From NCBI GenBank assembly GCA_029906195.1, contig JARWSJ010000002.1, positions 1,054,001-1,118,000 of the forward strand: a stretch of 64,000 nt of DNA, given 5' to 3'. This document shows, in pieces, positions 60,317-64,000 of this stretch. Both the position numbers and the translations under genes were made by a program. The stretch comes from Chitinophagaceae bacterium 26-R-25. GTDB lineage: Bacteria > Bacteroidota > Bacteroidia > Chitinophagales > Chitinophagaceae. Below the pieces are notes generated by a model. That model searched no databases and was not told where the DNA came from. It saw nothing but the letters and a program-made list of their open reading frames with translations. The stretch's first letter is position 1, and each line of letters opens with the position of its first letter.

Positions 60317-60324
60317 CAAAATTA
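60317..60324 (-). promoter_or_regulatory. Possible -7 box of bioA, 3 bp from the ATG
   Basis: Minus strand TAATTTTG, then GAA, then ATG. The consensus is exact but the box is so close that transcription would start at or just inside the coding region. It may be a chance match next to an ATTAGG heptad tract. Confidence 0.35.
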
Positions 60325-60325
60325 G

Positions 60326-60351
60326 GAATTAGGAATTAGGAATTAGGAATT
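60326..60351. repeat. AGGAATT heptad array upstream of bioA
   Basis: About three and a half AGGAATT units, abutting the bioA -7-like box. One of several copies of the GAATTAG family. Confidence 0.85.
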
Positions 60352-60392
60352 GGGTGCGTGATTATTTAACCAGTATGTAGATTTTTAGGTAA

Positions 60393-60424
60393 TAAAAAAG
60401 GCTTCACTTTGAAGGAAGCCTTTT
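60393..60424 (-). terminator. Terminator of the amino-acid permease
   Basis: On the minus strand AAAAGGCTTCC...GAAGCCTTTT ends in T-rich sequence. The stem AAAAGGCTTC/GAAGCCTTTT is perfect. Confidence 0.9.
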
Positions 60425-60450
60425 ACTATCGTGAATCTCGCACATGAAGA

Positions 60451-60482
60451 ATTCTTAATTCCTAATTTCTAATTCCTAATTC
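60451..60482. repeat. CTAATTC heptad array overlapping the permease 3' end
   Basis: Units CTAATTC/CTAATTT at 60451-60482. The permease stop (60462) lies inside, so its last codons ELGIRN are encoded by the array. Confidence 0.9.
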
Positions 60483-62363
60483 CTGCGAAGCAGCAAGCCT
60501 GCTCTTCCTATAGCCGTACATGAAATAAATGCATAGGCCGATTGCCATCCATCCCAGAAAGACCATCCAGCTTTTTGCAGGGATCTCAATCATCAGATAA
60601 GCACAGCATGTGACGCCAAGCAACGGAATTAAAGAGAAATTTTTTGCGAAGCTGAATATGGCCATGAAGACAATGAGTGTCAGAAAGAGATAAATGGGTA
60701 GGTTATGAATGATTGCCATTATACCTTTCAGGAATATTTTGTCGTTCAGTGTTGAAATACTTCTTACGGTATCATTAAACTCTGCATCACTTAACTCATT
60801 TAGCTGCTCTTTGGTGATTGACATTGTTTTTGTTCCCTCGGACGTTATGCTTTGAACATTGGCAAGGTCATTTAGCGTTAACTCTTTTTGAAGAACGGCA
60901 CGATCTTTCAGGTAAAGATTATGAAATGCATCGTCAAAACGATATGGTTTAAAAAGGGTAATCAATATGATGATTAACGCTACCAAAATTGGATAAATTA
61001 GCTTGCCATTGATATAGGGGATGCTGAATTTGCCTGATTGTTTTGCAAGTCTTGGCAAATATAAAACGCCGCCACAAACCAATACAAAGGCGAATAAGGT
61101 TCCAATACTCGTAAGATCTGTCATCAGCTTATCATCTACAAAAAGTACGGGAAGGCCCACTAAAAATCCGGTCATTACTGTAGCAAAACCGGGGGTTTTA
61201 TAACGGGGAGAAATCGTGCTGAATCGCTTTGGTAACAGTCCATCCCGACTCATACTCATCCAAATTCTCGGTTGACCAATCTGAAACACCAGTAACACGC
61301 TGGTAGCGGCTATAACGGCAGATACTGAAATGATAAATCCGATTTTGTGCATGTTGATTTTGTCGAACACGAATGCTAAGGGATCTGCAATGCCTTCAAA
61401 TTCTTTGTAGTTCACCATGCCAGTTATTACCAGGGTGGTCACTACATATATAATGGTACAAAGGATCAGCGAATTGATCATACCACGGGGAAGATCTCGT
61501 TGGGGATCGCGACACTCTTCGGCTGTTGTTGAAATGGCATCAAATCCAATATATGCAAAGAATACTGATGAAACACCTTTTAAAACGCCAGTCATGCCTT
61601 TCGGTAGGAAAGGTGACCAGTTACTTGTAGTGCCATTAGAAAAGATAAACCAAAATCCAACTATCGCAATAAAGATCAGCACGACGATTTTTAGACCCAC
61701 CATGAAATTGGCGCTTCTCCTGCTTTCATTGATTCCAATATATGCAAGTACCGTGATCAAACCTACAATTATAAATCCCGGAAGATTTACAATAAGTTTT
61801 AGTCCGAATATTGAAGGGGCATTTGTATAGATCAGATCGGCAGTACTTTGATTGGCAGCAATGGCTGCATCGTAATTCATTTTAGCGGTTTGATAGCCAA
61901 TTGTGAGCCACTCGGGGAGATTGATATGAATAGCTTTAAGAATATTATTAAAATAAGCACTCCACGAAATGGCCACCACCACATTTCCAATTGCATATTC
62001 CAGTATCAATGCCCAGCCTATGATCCATGCGATCAACTCTCCAAAAGTTACATAAGAATAGGTGTAGGCACTTCCTGACACTGGAACCCGCGAAGCGAAT
62101 TCTGCATAACATAATGCCGTGAAACCACAAGTGATTGCTGTGATAATAAAAAGAAAAATGACACCGGGCCCGCCATTAAAGGCTGCAGTACCAATAGTAG
62201 AGAAAATACCGGCACCTATGACGGCGGCAACCCCCATGAACGTTAAATCCCGTACAGTGAGAATCTTATTCATTCCGCCGGCGTCGTGACCATCGCCCAA
62301 ACCCTGTTCGGCATCCTTAACAATTTTGGCTATCGATTTCTTACGGAACAAAGAGTTGGACAT
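60462..62363 (-). CDS. APC-superfamily amino-acid permease (CAT-like)
   Basis: A 633-residue inner-membrane transporter of the cationic amino acid transporter branch. The consensus unwound helix GVAAVIGAGIFSTIGTAAF, AGPGVIFLF-like GGPGVIFLFIITAITCGFTA, SAYTYSYVTFGELIAWIIGW and FFAYIGFDAISTTAEECRDPQRD are all present. About 14 helices are predicted. Residues about 470-545 form an unusual soluble insert (VLQKELTLNDLANVQ, SDAEFNDTVRSIS) before the last helices. The C-terminus ELGIRN is repeat-encoded. Its substrate (Lys/Arg or broad) is not resolved. Confidence 0.92.
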   Translation of the reverse strand: MSNSLFRKKSIAKIVKDAEQGLGDGHDAGGMNKILTVRDLTFMGVAAVIGAGIFSTIGTAAFNGGPGVIFLFIITAITCGFTALCYAEFASRVPVSGSAYTYSYVTFGELIAWIIGWALILEYAIGNVVVAISWSAYFNNILKAIHINLPEWLTIGYQTAKMNYDAAIAANQSTADLIYTNAPSIFGLKLIVNLPGFIIVGLITVLAYIGINESRRSANFMVGLKIVVLIFIAIVGFWFIFSNGTTSNWSPFLPKGMTGVLKGVSSVFFAYIGFDAISTTAEECRDPQRDLPRGMINSLILCTIIYVVTTLVITGMVNYKEFEGIADPLAFVFDKINMHKIGFIISVSAVIAATSVLLVFQIGQPRIWMSMSRDGLLPKRFSTISPRYKTPGFATVMTGFLVGLPVLFVDDKLMTDLTSIGTLFAFVLVCGGVLYLPRLAKQSGKFSIPYINGKLIYPILVALIIILITLFKPYRFDDAFHNLYLKDRAVLQKELTLNDLANVQSITSEGTKTMSITKEQLNELSDAEFNDTVRSISTLNDKIFLKGIMAIIHNLPIYLFLTLIVFMAIFSFAKNFSLIPLLGVTCCAYLMIEIPAKSWMVFLGWMAIGLCIYFMYGYRKSRLAASQELGIRN

Positions 62364-62411
62364 GCAGTATGTTTAATTTGGCGGTCAAATTATGGAAAAA
62401 AAGCGAAAAAG

Positions 62412-62529
62412 ACGTAGAGACGCATAACAATGCGTCTCTAGACCCGAAATGTGCAACATAAAGGGTAGGGTGTCGGTTTATGTGTATATGTTTTGGGTGC
62501 TACAGAGACGCATTTTCATACGTCTCTAC
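62412..62529. repeat. GAGACGCAT palindromes at the TolC 3' end
   Basis: Two palindromes, GTAGAGACGCATAACAATGC (62414 on) and AGAGACGCATTTTCATACGT (62503 on), the second touching the TolC stop codon. Same family as 15807-15930. Confidence 0.88.
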
Positions 62530-63941
62530 TAATACAACTGCTTGCCCTGGTAATAATCCAGGACCTTTGTTCTGAAAATATATTCGTACTTGGCGGTGGT
62601 CAAATTGATATTCGCCCTGTCAATATTGTTTTTTGCAGTAAGGTAATCAACAGACGTGCCGACACCCGCATTAAAGCGTACTTCTGCGGCTCCGAATGAT
62701 TCTTTAAACGCCGCTACTTGTTTTGTAGAAATGCCGTACCGGTCATAGGCGGAAGTCATGTTCAGGTGAGCCTGATCAACGGCCTGGCGCAAAAGCAAGA
62801 GCGTATTTTGTTCCTGCAACCCTGCATTCTTTTCCTGGATTTTTGCAATCTTCACTTTGTTGCGAACAGAAAGATTATTGAAAATGGGAATATTCAAACC
62901 TAGAGTAAACGTGCTGCCGTAGTTATTCTTCAACTGATCAAAGTATTTGTAATCCTCGTACTGTTGCTGCGGTGAATACACATTGGATTTGCCCCCGTTT
63001 ACCATCACGTAATTAGGAGTAGAGACATCTACCACATTGCCTGCGATTGGTTTGTAAAAAATGCTCGAGAAGTTTGTTGCATACAGGCCACTCAAAGAAA
63101 GCTGCGGATACAAATATCCCTGTGCAACTTTCACTGCTTTGTTATAACTCTGTGTGCGCAGATTGGCGGCCTTCACCATCGGCAAATTGTTTTCAGCTGT
63201 TTCATAAACCTGTTGAGCAGTGTAATCATATTTCGCAGGAACTGTTTCTGTACCGCTGCGCTCAAGCTCGAGCTTTGAATTGTAAGGCACGTTCATCAAT
63301 TGGCACAAGTTGAGCTTAGCAGTTTCCACAGCGGTCTTTGCGTTTACGATTGTAAGTTCATCATTTGCGAGTTGTCCTTTCAAATCAGTCAGCAGGGAAG
63401 GAGCGATGGCGCCGTCGCTGTTCAAGATATCCAATCTATCAACCTGGCTCTTTGTGAGCGATGCCTGGTTCTGTGCAATCACGTACAAGTCTTCATTCGC
63501 AAGCACTTGCAGATAAGATGTGACTACACTCAGTGCAGTATTGTCTTTCTTTTGTTGCCAATCTTTTTTACTCGCATCAAAGAGCAAATTGTTTTGTTTG
63601 ATCGCGTTCAACAACGATAAACCATTGAACAAAATTAAATTTCCATTCAGGCTATAGTTTGCCGAAGTGAACTGCTGATCGATGTAGCTGTTTGTGCCGG
63701 GATCAATACTGCGGCCCTTGTTATTGCTATGGCCAACATAGCCGGAAATAGAGGGCAGCAGATTCATTTTTGCCTGCTGATGATAAACGTCTGCAGTTTG
63801 CATATCCAGTTCAGACTGTTGAATCTCTATGTTGTTCTTAATTGCGGTTTCAATGCATTGCTGCAGCGTCATTACCTGTGCGTGTGTTGTAAACGATCCA
63901 ATTACTAAAGCCAGTCCGCAAATAATTTTTTTGTATTCCAT
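62529..63941 (-). CDS. TolC-family outer-membrane efflux protein
   Basis: A 470-residue outer-membrane channel with signal peptide (FTTHAQ). Two OEP repeats follow. The first has LQQCIETAIKNNIEIQQSELDMQTADVYHQ and INLLPSISGYVGH-like NLLPSISGYVG. The second has LNIPIFNNLSVRNKVKIAKIQEKNAGLQEQNTLLL and the C-terminal AGVGTSVDYLTAKNN...ILDYYQGK-type ending. It would pair with an RND or ABC pump encoded upstream, outside the window. Its upstream region shows TAGTTGTTAGTTGATGGTTG repeats at 63970-64000. Confidence 0.93.
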   Translation of the reverse strand: MEYKKIICGLALVIGSFTTHAQVMTLQQCIETAIKNNIEIQQSELDMQTADVYHQQAKMNLLPSISGYVGHSNNKGRSIDPGTNSYIDQQFTSANYSLNGNLILFNGLSLLNAIKQNNLLFDASKKDWQQKKDNTALSVVTSYLQVLANEDLYVIAQNQASLTKSQVDRLDILNSDGAIAPSLLTDLKGQLANDELTIVNAKTAVETAKLNLCQLMNVPYNSKLELERSGTETVPAKYDYTAQQVYETAENNLPMVKAANLRTQSYNKAVKVAQGYLYPQLSLSGLYATNFSSIFYKPIAGNVVDVSTPNYVMVNGGKSNVYSPQQQYEDYKYFDQLKNNYGSTFTLGLNIPIFNNLSVRNKVKIAKIQEKNAGLQEQNTLLLLRQAVDQAHLNMTSAYDRYGISTKQVAAFKESFGAAEVRFNAGVGTSVDYLTAKNNIDRANINLTTAKYEYIFRTKVLDYYQGKQLY

Positions 63942-63969
63942 TGCTCGTTGTTCTTTTGAAAAAAGAAAA

Positions 63970-64000
63970 TATAGTTGTTAGTTGATGGTTGTTAGTTGTT
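63970..64000. repeat. GTTGTTAGTTGA tandem tract at window end
   Basis: Tandem GTTAGTTGATGGTTGTTAGT units upstream of the TolC gene. They match, inverted, the CCAACAACT tract inside the small ORF at 13570-13602. Confidence 0.8.

Overview
The window looks like a chromosomal segment of a Bacteroidota bacterium, most likely family Chitinophagaceae (an inference). The support is a SusC/SusD pair driven by an ECF sigma factor and FecR-type anti-sigma, many promoter boxes fitting the Bacteroidota sigma-A -7 consensus TAnnTTTG, the near absence of Shine-Dalgarno sequences, and families typical of this phylum (DUF2911, UbiA-like MqnP-type prenyltransferase, deoxynucleoside kinase, parvulin). No rRNA, tRNA, phage, transposase or CRISPR array was found. 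The backbone is mostly housekeeping, with one accessory outer-membrane uptake locus.

Layout. 1-5.8 kb (minus strand): truncated miaB, a CNNM/CorC-type membrane protein, a GT-C glycosyltransferase, a PAP2 phosphatase and a methyltransferase. 6.2-9.5 kb (plus): glmM-type phosphohexomutase, cysteine desulfurase, small lipoprotein. 10-17 kb: mutS diverging from a plus-strand run of TrmH-family methyltransferase, small ORF, UbiA-like prenyltransferase, ruvX, def and a secreted protein. 17.3-29.3 kb: ECF sigma, FecR, SusC with STN domain, SusD, a PKD/leucine-rich-repeat lipoprotein and three secreted thioredoxin-fold proteins, all on the plus strand. This reads as one trans-envelope signalling and uptake system with an unusual redox module and no glycoside hydrolase. 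29.6-39.9 kb: acyl-CoA dehydrogenase, YkgJ protein, fatty-acid-hydroxylase-type enzyme, OmpA-like lipoprotein, sucC, an RHH/PIN toxin-antitoxin pair, serine hydrolase, MscS channel. 40-51.7 kb: PpiC, glnS, yggS, an ABC exporter pair, CPA2 antiporter, MFS exporter, deoxynucleoside kinase, folK. 51.8-64 kb: sppA, ABC-2 permease, an MBOAT acyltransferase with its SGNH-like partner, SRPBCC protein, DUF2911 protein, bioA, amino-acid permease, TolC-family protein.

The most striking feature is not a gene. Almost every intergenic gap carries short-repeat DNA from about a dozen unrelated families: a 29-bp GAACGCAG family, tandem 7-9-bp units such as GAATTAG, TTTGAAAAT, TTGAAAGT, TAACTGAA and CAAAAGT, GAGACGCAT palindromes, and GAACGCCTAACGC arms. 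They recur again and again in the same layout: a left arm, a unique spacer, and the same unit inverted as right arm. The repeats reach stop codons and in several genes encode the last residues. Two copies of a 200-bp nested-palindrome, MITE-like element are present, one flanked by an 11-bp direct repeat. Four genes have the -7 box 3-6 bp from the start codon, which predicts leaderless mRNAs.

All functions are read from motifs and overall sequence character. No database search was run.
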